From positions 186,001-250,000 of the forward strand of contig CAWENQ010000003.1 of NCBI GenBank assembly GCA_963810485.1: 64,000 nt of DNA, read 5' to 3'. The position numbers were made by a program, and so were the translations under genes. This document shows, piece by piece, positions 52,451 through 60,293 of the stretch. How positions within the stretch are numbered: position 1 is the stretch's first letter; every line of letters starts with the position of its first letter. Origin of the DNA: DATKFM01 sp963810485 (GTDB lineage Bacteria > Pseudomonadota > Alphaproteobacteria > Dongiales > Dongiaceae). Under the pieces are notes generated by a model. That model saw only the letters and a list, made by a program, of their open reading frames with translations, was not told where the DNA came from and ran no database searches.

Positions 52451-53815
52451 ATGACCGAACAGCGCGAGACCTGGTCCGGCCGCGGCGGCTTCATGCTCGC
52501 GACCATCGCCTCGGCCGTGGGCCTTGGCAGCATCTGGAAGTTTCCCTATGAAGTCGGCGTCAATGGCGGCACCGCCTTCGTATTCTTCTACATCGCCGGC
52601 CTGATCTTCATCGTCGTGCCGCTGATGTTCGCGGAGTTCGCCATCGGCCGCCGTGGCCGCGGCGACGCGTCGGCGAGCATCGAGGTGGTTGCCGCCGAAC
52701 ATAACCGGGGACGGCTGTGGGCGCTGGCGGGCATCCTCGGCGTTATCACCGGATTCCTGATCCTCAGCTTCTATTCCGTGATCGGCGGCTGGACCATCGC
52801 CTATGCCGTCGACACCGCGCTCAACGGCTTGGGCGCGCCCGATGCCGCGGCGGCGCAGGCGCAGTTCGACGCGCTCTTGGCATCGCCGGCGCGGCTGATC
52901 GTCTTCCATGCGCTTTTCATGCTGGCCTGCGGCGCTGTGGTGATGCGCGGTGTCGGCTCGGGCATCGAGGCGGCCTCGAAACTGCTGATGCCCATCCTGA
53001 TCCTCCTGATGATCCTGCTCGCCGCCTATTCGGCCATCGAGGGCGATCTGGCGGCGACATTACGGTTCCTGTTCCGGTTCGATCTCGGAAATTTCACCGC
53101 CCGCGCCGCGATCGAAGCGCTCGGCCTCGGTTTCTTTTCCATCGGCGTCGGCCTGTCGTTGATGATCACCTATGCCGCCTATGCGCCGGAGGGAGTCAGC
53201 CTCAAGGAGGTGGCCATCGTCTCCGCCGTTGCGGATACGGCGATCTCCTTTCTCGCGGGCTTCGCGGTGTTTCCCATCGTCTTCTCCCATGGCCTCGACC
53301 CCGCCAGCGGCGCGGGCCTCGTGTTCGTGACCCTGCCCATCGCCTTCGCCGACATGCCCTTCGGCAGGATTGCGGCGGTCGCGTTCTTCGTCCTGTTGCT
53401 GGTCGCCGCATTGGCATCGGCCATCGCGATGCTGGAACTCACGGTCGCGACGATGCGCCGCCGCATCGGATGGTCGCGGTCGCGCGCGAGCCTCATTGCC
53501 GCCAGCACCTGTTTTGCCGCCGGACTTGCCAGCGTGTTCTCGTTCAACATCTGGTCCGGCTGGCATCCGCTCGCGGCGATTCCCGGTTTCGCGCAGGCGA
53601 CGATCTTCGATCTGTTGGACGAGCTGACCTCGAATATCATGCTGCCGCTGGGCGGCTTCGCCCTGGCGATCTTCGCCGGCTGGGCGCTACCGCCACGTAT
53701 CCTCGACCAGGAACTCTCCTTGTCCAGCACCGGCGCTCTCTGGCTGCATCGCCTGCTGCGCTATGTCGTGCCCACAGGGATTGCCGCGGCGGCGCTGACA
53801 CCCTTGCTCCTCTAG
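52451..53815 (+). CDS. sodium-dependent transporter (NSS/SNF family)
   Basis: The 454-aa inner-membrane protein matches the LeuT-type neurotransmitter:sodium symporters: TM1 with SAVGLGSIWKFPYEVGVNGGTAFVFFYI (residues ~21-48), VPLMFAEFAIGRRGR, and about eleven to twelve membrane spans including TM6 region LGLGFFSIGVGLSLMITYAAY near 215. Members import amino acids or betaine-like substrates with Na+. The substrate is not clear. It stands between a repeat and small genes. Confidence 0.92.
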   Translation: MTEQRETWSGRGGFMLATIASAVGLGSIWKFPYEVGVNGGTAFVFFYIAGLIFIVVPLMFAEFAIGRRGRGDASASIEVVAAEHNRGRLWALAGILGVITGFLILSFYSVIGGWTIAYAVDTALNGLGAPDAAAAQAQFDALLASPARLIVFHALFMLACGAVVMRGVGSGIEAASKLLMPILILLMILLAAYSAIEGDLAATLRFLFRFDLGNFTARAAIEALGLGFFSIGVGLSLMITYAAYAPEGVSLKEVAIVSAVADTAISFLAGFAVFPIVFSHGLDPASGAGLVFVTLPIAFADMPFGRIAAVAFFVLLLVAALASAIAMLELTVATMRRRIGWSRSRASLIAASTCFAAGLASVFSFNIWSGWHPLAAIPGFAQATIFDLLDELTSNIMLPLGGFALAIFAGWALPPRILDQELSLSSTGALWLHRLLRYVVPTGIAAAALTPLLL

Positions 53816-53895
53816 AGACGGGCGGAAACGGCGGCGGGCGCCACCCTTCAGCCCGGCTGTCTCGTGAACCCAGGGACAAGGTTCGGGCTTGTATA

Positions 53896-54375
53896 ATGCA
53901 TTGCTATGTGCGCTCTGGTGATATCTCCGGTAGGGCATGTTTCGACGCTTGCACCCTCCTTACTGCGAAGCAGCAGGAAACCTCGATCGCGGCAATTGAC
54001 GCCTCTCGCCTGGCGGATTTTGCTGCCGCTGCGAAATTGGCCGGAATGTTGCCGAGTGCGCTGGGATGTCCATTGCATCGGCAGACACAACAGTTGTCTG
54101 CAGACAGGAAATTCGTGACGCCTAAAGGGACATTGTCCAACGACACCGAGGACAAACTGCAGGCTTGCCTGCATCAGACGTGGACTGACGGCGAATACAT
54201 TGCCAACAAAAGGTATTATGACGCATGCATGGCGTGGTGGGACTCCATGGATCCCGACCAGCAGGCAATCGGGGAAGCCGCGCTCAACGTCTACAGCTTC
54301 GAGAATCCCGCGGCTGCGATAAAGTTCGCCTCTAAACTCCCTCCCGCACCCAAGTCCCCCTGGCCGTCCCCCTGA
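53896..54375 (+). CDS. hypothetical protein (159 aa), cysteine-containing
   Basis: This frame starts MHCYVRSGDISGRACFDACTLL and runs to PPAPKSPWPSP. It has a CFDAC pair and seven or more cysteines, with a helical acidic middle (DTEDKLQACLHQTW, YYDACMAWWDSMDPDQQAIGEAAL). No family is recognised, and no signal peptide. Its codons look more coding-like than the antisense frame. Its end overlaps the zinc-ribbon gene on the other strand by 44 bases. Moderate confidence only. Confidence 0.4.
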   Translation: MHCYVRSGDISGRACFDACTLLTAKQQETSIAAIDASRLADFAAAAKLAGMLPSALGCPLHRQTQQLSADRKFVTPKGTLSNDTEDKLQACLHQTWTDGEYIANKRYYDACMAWWDSMDPDQQAIGEAALNVYSFENPAAAIKFASKLPPAPKSPWPSP

Positions 54376-54535
54376 TAGCCGATCGCCTGCGCCGACTTTG
54401 AGTCGTCGGCTCCATCTCGCTTTCGGCAAAGGGAATGATTTCGCTGCAGCGCATGCATTCGGCGTGCTGGGCGCCGACATGCTCGGTGCGGATGTGGAAG
54501 GCGTTGTTACCGCAGTGCGGACAGATGAAGTTCAT
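54332..54535 (-). CDS. small zinc-ribbon protein
   Basis: The 67-aa protein has a clear zinc ribbon: ICPHCGNNAFHIRTEH then HAECMRCSEIIPF. The start is ATG 54535 at MNFICPHCG; a longer frame to 54598 looks non-coding. The C-terminus is Arg/Ser-rich. Such small ribbons bind zinc, sometimes in transcription or redox roles. Convergent overlap with the 159-aa gene. Confidence 0.6.
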   Translation of the reverse strand: MNFICPHCGNNAFHIRTEHVGAQHAECMRCSEIIPFAESEMEPTTQSRRRRSAIRGTARGTWVREGV

Positions 54536-54644
54536 GGCGTGCCCCTGTCGGCCGGTGTGCAAAATAACGGCCAACACGGGGAATAGTTCCGATGCCATGG
54601 AACAATATTGAATCGCGCTGCTGTGCCGCGATGGTGGTCCGGAC

Positions 54645-54890
54645 TTACACCCGGCTCTGCGCTTGACGGCGAATCCTGTTCAGATCGGCAACCTGGGGAT
54701 CGAGCTTGATGTTGTCGTCGCCCCAACGCCACTTGCCGTCTCGGCCTAGAATCCAGACGCAGCCGTCATAGGTAAACCTGACGTTTCCCTCATGTTCGGT
54801 GTACCACAGGCCGCCAGCATTCATTTGCTGCAGCGCGCGCCTTTCGGCGGCATATACGCACGGGTTCTTTGGCAACCTGCAGTAGGTCAT
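54645..54890 (-). CDS. small hypothetical protein (81 aa)
   Basis: MTYCRLPKNPCVYAAERRAL is followed by GGLWYTEHEGNVRFTYDGCVWILGRDGKWRWGDDNIKLDPQ and a basic tail. It has aromatic/Gly-rich beta character and three cysteines, with no known domain. An internal ATG (MNAGGLWY) could be the true start. Confidence 0.4.
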   Translation of the reverse strand: MTYCRLPKNPCVYAAERRALQQMNAGGLWYTEHEGNVRFTYDGCVWILGRDGKWRWGDDNIKLDPQVADLNRIRRQAQSRV

Positions 54891-55025
54891 ACAAAGAAAA
54901 CTTCGAGTTTCTGGTAAGGTTCCCCGCCTGGGAGAGAACCCCCTGCCACCCTGTCACCATCAAGCAGTTGATCGCATTGGTGATACCGGTTTGCACCGCG
55001 GGCGGGCGGCAGGGGCGTCCGGCGC

Positions 55026-55298
55026 TTACGGCTCCGGCTTCGTGCAGATGTAGGACGCGCGATTGCCGGCGAGCGACGGAAACACGAGCTGGAATCCGGC
55101 GCCGCATTTGAAGACTTCGCTCTTGCAGCTATAGGACTTCTGGTCGCCCTTCGCGACGAAGCCCTTGGTGCAGACCAGGGGCGCGCCGGCGAGCGGCAGG
55201 TTGTCGGCGCGCGCCGTCAAGTCGCCGGCCATCCAGCCGGCAGAGGCGATCGCGGCCAACCCGAACGCGGTGATCAACTTCTTCGAGGTACTCAGCAT
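55026..55298 (-). CDS. small exported cysteine-containing protein
   Basis: The 90-aa protein from ATG 55298 has a signal-like N-terminus (LITAFGLAAIASAGWMAGDL) and four or more cysteines in the mature part (VCTKGFVAKGDQKSYSCKSEVFKCGAGF; ASYICTKPE), suggesting two disulfides. It is probably periplasmic or secreted; no family is recognised. An AT-rich promoter region lies upstream at 55353-55430. Confidence 0.55.
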   Translation of the reverse strand: MLSTSKKLITAFGLAAIASAGWMAGDLTARADNLPLAGAPLVCTKGFVAKGDQKSYSCKSEVFKCGAGFQLVFPSLAGNRASYICTKPEP

Positions 55299-55470
55299 GT
55301 GACTTCTCCATCTGACTGGGTGCTGGTGTCGATGGCGAAGTCGTTCCGCCATCGCCTATATGTCGGCGATGGAGGTCACTGGGTTCATTCAGAATTCACT
55401 ATTAATAACAATGAATTATAACGCATGCGCAGTCGGCGCGCCAGGGGCGCTCGATGCGAATCCCTCCCGC
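55299..55470. other. AT-rich intergenic region
   Basis: An AT-rich stretch around 55380-55425 is unlike the GC-rich surroundings and is the probable promoter for the exported small gene on the minus strand. I see no other structure. Confidence 0.35.
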
Positions 55471-56416
55471 CTAGTCCGTGCGCCGGCCCGGGTAGAGTTC
55501 GCCATGCTGGGCGATGAAGCTGTCCGATTGGGTGTCCGATCTGCTGAGATTGCTGAGCAGGATCATTGTCGGGCGGCCGGTCGGCGCTTGGCCCGCATCA
55601 GTCTGATACTCCTTGATCGCTGATTCGGTCTGCGTATCGAGAACACCATCGACCGCGCCGGGTGCATAGCCCTGAATGATGAGGAGGCGTTCCATTTCAC
55701 GCAGATCCAGGTCCGTCACCGGGCGGGAATCCGCGATCTCCAGGCTGTCCAGGAGGATCGGATTGAGTTGGCCGTTTCGCGGCAGGTCGTTGTCCTCCTC
55801 ATAGTCCAGGATGGCGCGGAAGGTGTACTGGTCGGTTGTTCCGTCGATCGGGCCAACATCGTAGCCCCGTTCCGCAAGGTCCGTTTCGACCTGCCACAGC
55901 AGCTTCGACGCCGATTCCGCGACGTTGCGCAGCATATGCCGGTCGACATGAACGACCGTCGCCATCGTCAGGTTTTCATTGACGGGAAGGTCGGCGGACC
56001 GCGTGTATTTCGTCAGCGCGATGTGCATTTGATCGTCGATCGTGCCGTCGATAGCGCCGACCGCCCAGCCCAGGCTGTCGAGCTTGTTCTCGACTCTGCA
56101 ACACGGTTGCTTCGTCTTCGACGATGCGGCCATGGGCGGCGTTGGATTGCAGTTGCGCAAGAAGCTCGCTGTCGATCCGGCCCGTGACAGGCAGACCGGC
56201 ATCGGTCTGGAACTCGCGAATGGCGCCGCGCGTCTTCGGACCCATCAGGCCGTCATTCGGCCCGGCATCATAGCCGAGATTGTTCAGCATCTCCTGCACG
56301 GCGGCGACGGGCGAGGCTGTTTCGGGCATGCCGTAGTCCTGTGCCATTGATGCTGTCGACAACAACAGCGCCAATCCAAGTGCACCGGCACCTACCCAAA
56401 TGCTGCGTTTCGCCAT
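55471..56416 (-). CDS. exported protein with repeated peptidoglycan-binding domains (one-base break at 56097)
   Basis: The protein begins with a signal peptide (IWVGAGALGLALLLSTASMAQ) and has PG_binding_1 repeats: VQEMLNNLGYDAGPNDGLMGPKTRGAIREFQTDAGLP, VENKLDSLGWAVGAIDGTIDDQMHIALTKY, VETDLAERGYDVGPIDGTTDQYTFRAILDYE and MERLLIIQGYAPGAVDGVLDTQTESAIKEYQTDAG, four in all. It binds the cell wall in the periplasm. The frame breaks after EDEATVLQ; an extra T at 56097 beside GACTC (an extra A before GAGTC on the coding strand) explains it, and removal gives 314 residues. No catalytic domain is seen. Confidence 0.82.
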
Positions 56417-56510
56417 CGTCGAAGCTCCCTTGCATGCCGAATCCGACGATACCGCAGCTCAGGGCGATCCGAAACAGATAACAGTTGGAGCCCGCAACGG
56501 CCGCCGGAAG

Positions 56511-57926
56511 CTAGTTGGATGCCGCGGCCCCGCCGCAGGATTTCGGGGCGGCGAGCAGGCCATCGCCATAGATCGGATCATGGCCCTTGGCGCCGAGATC
56601 CTGCGCGCCGGCCCGCAACTTGGCCAGCAACTGATGGGCCGTCGCGCCAGGTGCCGCGTTCTGCTCGATCGCGATGGCGGCGACGACAAACGGCACGGCG
56701 AAGGAGGTGCCCGAACGGTAGCTGCCGCCGCCGCCCGCCTTCGCCGCCCAGACATCCACGCCGGGCGCGGCCAGGTCGATATACTCGCCACGGTTCGCTC
56801 TCTTGTAGATGCGCGCTTCGGCATCGATGGCGGTGACCGCGATCACGTCCGGATGCGCGGCGGGGTAGGCGGGGGGCGCGTCCTTGCCGCCATTCCCCGC
56901 GGCGGCCACCAGGATCATGCCCTTTGCCGCGGCGCTGCCCATGGCGAACTCGAGCACCGGATTCGATCCCGTCTCCAGGCTCATGTTCACCAGCCGTATG
57001 CCGCCGCTGCCGAGCCAATCGACGGCGGCGACGACGCGTTCGACCGTCGCCACCGCCGGCCGGTCGTCGGTGGCGTGGAACACGTTGGCATGCTGCAGCG
57101 CTGCGCCGGGCAGCAGGCCGCCGAATGACTTGTCGCTCTCCTTGCCGATCAGCAGGGCGGCGACGGCGGTGCCATGTTCCGCCGATCCGGGCTTCAGTCC
57201 CGCCGGCAGGAATGAGCGGGTGGCAAGCTTCTGTCCGCTCAGGGCCGGATGCTTCATGTCGACGGGCGTATCGATCAGGCCGATGGGCTGCGCTGCCTGG
57301 CATTTTGCCGGCGCAGCCCGCCAGCCGATCAAGGTCTTCGCGTAGAGCTGCGCCGCAGGCTCTGTCGCCGCGGGCGTGAGCAACCCGTTCGGCGCGACGA
57401 CATGCTCCGGGAAATCCTGGCGCAGCTCGGTGACCGCGCCGCCGAGATTCTGACCCGGCGGCAGGCGAAAGGCGGTCAGCGCGCCGCCGAGGAAATTCAG
57501 CGGCTGGCGCCGCAGCACCCGATAGCCCCGGGGCGCCAACGCCTGCGCCAGGGCCGTGGCTTCTGCGATGGAGCGGCTGACCACCAGCAACTCATCGGCG
57601 ACGGCAGTCGTCGCACCCGGAGCGGGAATCGGAACCGGAACAGTCGGCGTCTCCGGCGTCACGAACGCAGGCGTTACCAATGTCGGCGGCGTGGTGGGCG
57701 GCGGCACGATGCCAGTAGCGGGGTCCGGAAATGTCGGCCCGCCGGGGACGGAACCGCCGGGCACGCTGCTGTCGTCATCCGGCGGTGGCGGGGGAGGCGG
57801 CGTCGCCGTGAAGTCCGTACTGCCCGTCGGCGTCTTCGGCACGGTCGTCGAGCTCTGCGCGTCGGCGCTGTTGTCAGGCAGTGCCAGCAGCAGCAATCCG
57901 GCGAGAATGAGGACGCGCGGCGTCAT
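56511..57926 (-). CDS. secreted S8 family serine protease (subtilase)
   Basis: The 471-aa protein has a signal peptide (VLILAGLLLLALPDNSADA), a Pro/Thr/Gly-rich low-complexity stretch (residues ~25-105), an N-terminal prodomain-like region (DELLVVSRSIAEATALAQALAPRGYRVLRRQ) and the subtilisin core with catalytic Asp in IGLIDTPVDMKHPAL, His in EHGTAVAALLIG and Ser in RSGTSFAVPFVVAAIA, plus the oxyanion AAAGNGGKDAPPAYP. It is the last gene of the sigma-factor operon and overlaps the anti-sigma gene by four bases, so it is made together with its regulators. Envelope proteolysis is likely; the target is unknown. Confidence 0.92.
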   Translation of the reverse strand: MTPRVLILAGLLLLALPDNSADAQSSTTVPKTPTGSTDFTATPPPPPPPDDDSSVPGGSVPGGPTFPDPATGIVPPPTTPPTLVTPAFVTPETPTVPVPIPAPGATTAVADELLVVSRSIAEATALAQALAPRGYRVLRRQPLNFLGGALTAFRLPPGQNLGGAVTELRQDFPEHVVAPNGLLTPAATEPAAQLYAKTLIGWRAAPAKCQAAQPIGLIDTPVDMKHPALSGQKLATRSFLPAGLKPGSAEHGTAVAALLIGKESDKSFGGLLPGAALQHANVFHATDDRPAVATVERVVAAVDWLGSGGIRLVNMSLETGSNPVLEFAMGSAAAKGMILVAAAGNGGKDAPPAYPAAHPDVIAVTAIDAEARIYKRANRGEYIDLAAPGVDVWAAKAGGGGSYRSGTSFAVPFVVAAIAIEQNAAPGATAHQLLAKLRAGAQDLGAKGHDPIYGDGLLAAPKSCGGAAASN

Positions 57927-58510
57927 GGCTGTTCTTGTTCGGCTTGCAGTACGATATCGGCGCGTGCCCGCAACGCCGCCAGCGCCTGGGCCGCGAGTTC
58001 CGGATGATCCTCCGCACCCTCGATCGTCAGGTGATAGACGCCGAGCGCGCCCGGTCCGTCCACGATGGTGCCGTGGACGTCCTGAAGCAGTTCGCGGATC
58101 GCCGTCTCGCTGGCGTCAGGCGCAAAGCGCACCTGCAAGGTCGCGCCGTCGCCGCCTGCCGGCGTCACCGGCCCTTGCGACCATTGATAGCCGATGATGC
58201 CGGCTTGGAGCAGGATGACCACGGCCGCGGCAATGGCGGCGATGTTGCGCCAGCCTGTGTCGCTGCCGGCGCCTCTGCGTTCCCGCGCGATCTGCTGCTG
58301 CAACCGCCGCCAGCCCAATGCTCCCGGGCTGTTGCCGGCTTCCATCGTTTTCATCTGCGCCCGCAATCCGCGCATGAATTCCAGATCCTGCGCCGCCATC
58401 GGTGACTCCTTTGCCAAGGTTTCCGCCGCGCGGGCCTCCTCGCCCTGCAGCGTCTCGTTGGCGAGCCATGGCAGCGATTGCTCGATGTCCTTGTCGCGTT
58501 CCCCGGCCAT
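57923..58510 (-). CDS. anti-sigma factor with propeptide-like outer domain
   Basis: The 195-aa protein has a cytoplasmic N-terminal part (DIEQSLPWLANETLQGEEARAAETLAKE; no zinc cysteines), one membrane span at ~residues 88-108 (NIAAIAAAVVILLQAGIIGYQW), and a periplasmic domain ATLQVRFAPDASETAIRELLQDVHGTIVDGPGALGVYHLTI...ALAALRARADIV. The last domain has the order and pattern of an S8 peptidase propeptide (I9-like). It starts six bases after the sigma stop and its stop overlaps the subtilase start. It should hold the sigma factor inactive until an envelope signal arrives. Confidence 0.8.
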   Translation of the reverse strand: MAGERDKDIEQSLPWLANETLQGEEARAAETLAKESPMAAQDLEFMRGLRAQMKTMEAGNSPGALGWRRLQQQIARERRGAGSDTGWRNIAAIAAAVVILLQAGIIGYQWSQGPVTPAGGDGATLQVRFAPDASETAIRELLQDVHGTIVDGPGALGVYHLTIEGAEDHPELAAQALAALRARADIVLQAEQEQP

Positions 58511-58516
58511 CTTACG

Positions 58517-59119
58517 CTACTCCCTTCGACCCATCAGCTTCGCCAGGCAATGCTGCATCGCGCGTTTGGCATGGAACATGCGCGTCTTCACCGTTCCTTC
58601 GGGGCAGCCGGCGATTTCGGCGATCTGCCCATAGGTCAGGTCTTCGAAGAATGTCAGGTGCAGGACTTCGCGGTGGGCCGCCGACATCTTGTCCAGGCAA
58701 TGCTGGACAAATTCGGCATTCTGTGTGGCGGCGATCGCCTCGGTCGGATCCACCGCGTCTTCGTCGGCGATATCCTCGCTCGGTTCCTCGCCGGCCCTGG
58801 CCGCATTCCGCTGGCGCGATCTCAGCCGGTCGAGGGTCTTGTGCCGTGCGATCCCGAAGATCCAGGACTTGACCGCCGAGCGACCCTGAAAGCGCCCAGC
58901 CCCTCGCCAGACCTCCAGCATCACTTCATTCAGTATGTCGGCGGCCTCGAACGGATCGTTCATTCGCGAGAGGATGAACCGGTAAACCGGGTTCTCGTAG
59001 CTTTTGTAGAATTCAGCCATGGCGGCCTCCTCGCCCGCCGCGATGCGCCGCAGCAAGGCTTCGCCGTCGATGTCCTCGACGGGCCGTGGCTTCAAGTTGA
59101 CGCCCTCGGGCGGGGTCAA
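58517..59119 (-). CDS. ECF-type RNA polymerase sigma factor
   Basis: The 200-aa protein has region 2 (FYKSYENPVYRFILSRMNDPFEAADILNEVMLEVWRGAGRFQGRSAVKSWIFGIARHKTLDRLRS, residues ~38-103) and region 4 (LDKMSAAHREVLHLTFFEDLTYGQIAEIAGCPEGTVKTRMFHAKRAM, ~145-190), the two domains of an ECF sigma factor. It probably transcribes its own operon and other envelope genes. Its start overlaps the stop of the exported beta-rich protein (ATGA), unusual for a regulator, and means expression is tied to the structural genes upstream. Confidence 0.93.
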   Translation of the reverse strand: MTPPEGVNLKPRPVEDIDGEALLRRIAAGEEAAMAEFYKSYENPVYRFILSRMNDPFEAADILNEVMLEVWRGAGRFQGRSAVKSWIFGIARHKTLDRLRSRQRNAARAGEEPSEDIADEDAVDPTEAIAATQNAEFVQHCLDKMSAAHREVLHLTFFEDLTYGQIAEIAGCPEGTVKTRMFHAKRAMQHCLAKLMGRRE

Positions 59120-60279
59120 GGCCAGTAGACCTCCTGGCGTCGGCTTTCGGCGATAGGTGCGCCGGCGCCATCAAGCGCCTGTATTTGTAGCAGATATCGC
59201 TGCCCGGGGGTGAGCCGGCTCGCGACCAGGGCAGGCAGGACGGCCTCCGTCGCGGTGCCCGGCATGTAGAACCCGGCGACCACCTCTCCTTCAGTGGCCG
59301 GCCTCACGGCGGCGCCGTATTGCAGGTCCTCCTGCGGCGGCGCCAGCGGTTCACCGGCGGGATCGAGCAGCAGTATGCGGTAGACGGCAACTGCCGGCGA
59401 CGGCGACCATTTGATCTTGGCGCCGGGCGCCAGCGCGCCCTCGGCCGCGGGGGCGGATACCAGGATCGATTGCGGCGCCGCCTCGGCCAGCGGTGCGCCG
59501 GGCGGCAGGATGGCGTAGGTCAGCCGCGGCGTATCGAAGCCGAGGCCGGGCTCCTCCACGACCAGGGCCACCAGGTACTGGCCCTGGATCGTTGTGGGCA
59601 AAGGCGGGCTGATCAGCTCCACTTCGCCATTGCCGGTGAGTTGACGCCGCTCCAGCCGCAGCGGCCGGAAGATCTCGTTGCCCGGCGTGCTGGTGGGCGT
59701 GGCGATCCGCCAGGAGGCCTGCAGCAGCCCGGTGCCGGTAAAGCGTACCCGCGCCACGGCGCGAAGCCGGGAATCGACCTCGCGGACCGTGGCGCGGGAA
59801 TCGTCATCGAGGAACTTCAGATCCAGCCGCGAGATGCCGAAGGTCGCGCCGCCGCCGCTGGTGATATTGAGTCCGGCGAACCCGGTATTGGCGAAGTCCG
59901 TATCGTCGAATATGCGGGTGTAGGTTCCAGTGATAACGCCACCCGACCGGATGGCGCGCACGATCAACGAACGCGGCACGACCACGGTCTCGACAAATAC
60001 GAAGTTCTGTTGCGTCGTAAAAGAGCGGGACAGGCGGCGATTGATCGTAATCGTGGTGCCGCCGAGTTGCAGCGAGCCGGAATTTGAGAACAGCACGTTG
60101 CCGGTGCCACCGGAGCGGAAAACGCGCCAAGTGATCGTGATGCTCGTCGCCTCGTTCGCCGCGAGATCAAAGCTGCCCGGGCTTGCGGTCACCGTGATGA
60201 CCCCGGCCACCGCCGTCGGCACGGGCAAGAGCCAGCACGCGAACAGGGCGAGGATTACGGCTCGTAGAAGGCTTCGCAT
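59116..60279 (-). CDS. exported beta-rich protein of unknown function
   Basis: The 387-aa protein has a signal peptide (AVILALFACWLLPVPTAVAG) and is composed of beta-sandwich-like segments: VTASPGSFDLAANEATSITITWRVFRSGGTGNVLFSNSGSLQ near the start, and Ala/Pro-rich fibronectin-like repeats later (ILVSAPAAEGALAPGAKIKWSPSPAVAVYRILLLDPAGEP). No enzyme motif. It is likely an envelope or secreted adhesion-type part in a set with the barrel protein upstream (14 bases apart) and the sigma system downstream. Confidence 0.65.
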   Translation of the reverse strand: MRSLLRAVILALFACWLLPVPTAVAGVITVTASPGSFDLAANEATSITITWRVFRSGGTGNVLFSNSGSLQLGGTTITINRRLSRSFTTQQNFVFVETVVVPRSLIVRAIRSGGVITGTYTRIFDDTDFANTGFAGLNITSGGGATFGISRLDLKFLDDDSRATVREVDSRLRAVARVRFTGTGLLQASWRIATPTSTPGNEIFRPLRLERRQLTGNGEVELISPPLPTTIQGQYLVALVVEEPGLGFDTPRLTYAILPPGAPLAEAAPQSILVSAPAAEGALAPGAKIKWSPSPAVAVYRILLLDPAGEPLAPPQEDLQYGAAVRPATEGEVVAGFYMPGTATEAVLPALVASRLTPGQRYLLQIQALDGAGAPIAESRRQEVYWP

Positions 60280-60293
60280 AGCCTGGTCTCCGT

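Noticed and set aside
52717..53890. Long forward frame across the NSS transporter
   Set aside because: It overlaps the transporter in another frame and is Arg-rich; only its last part (from 53896) may be a real gene and is listed separately.
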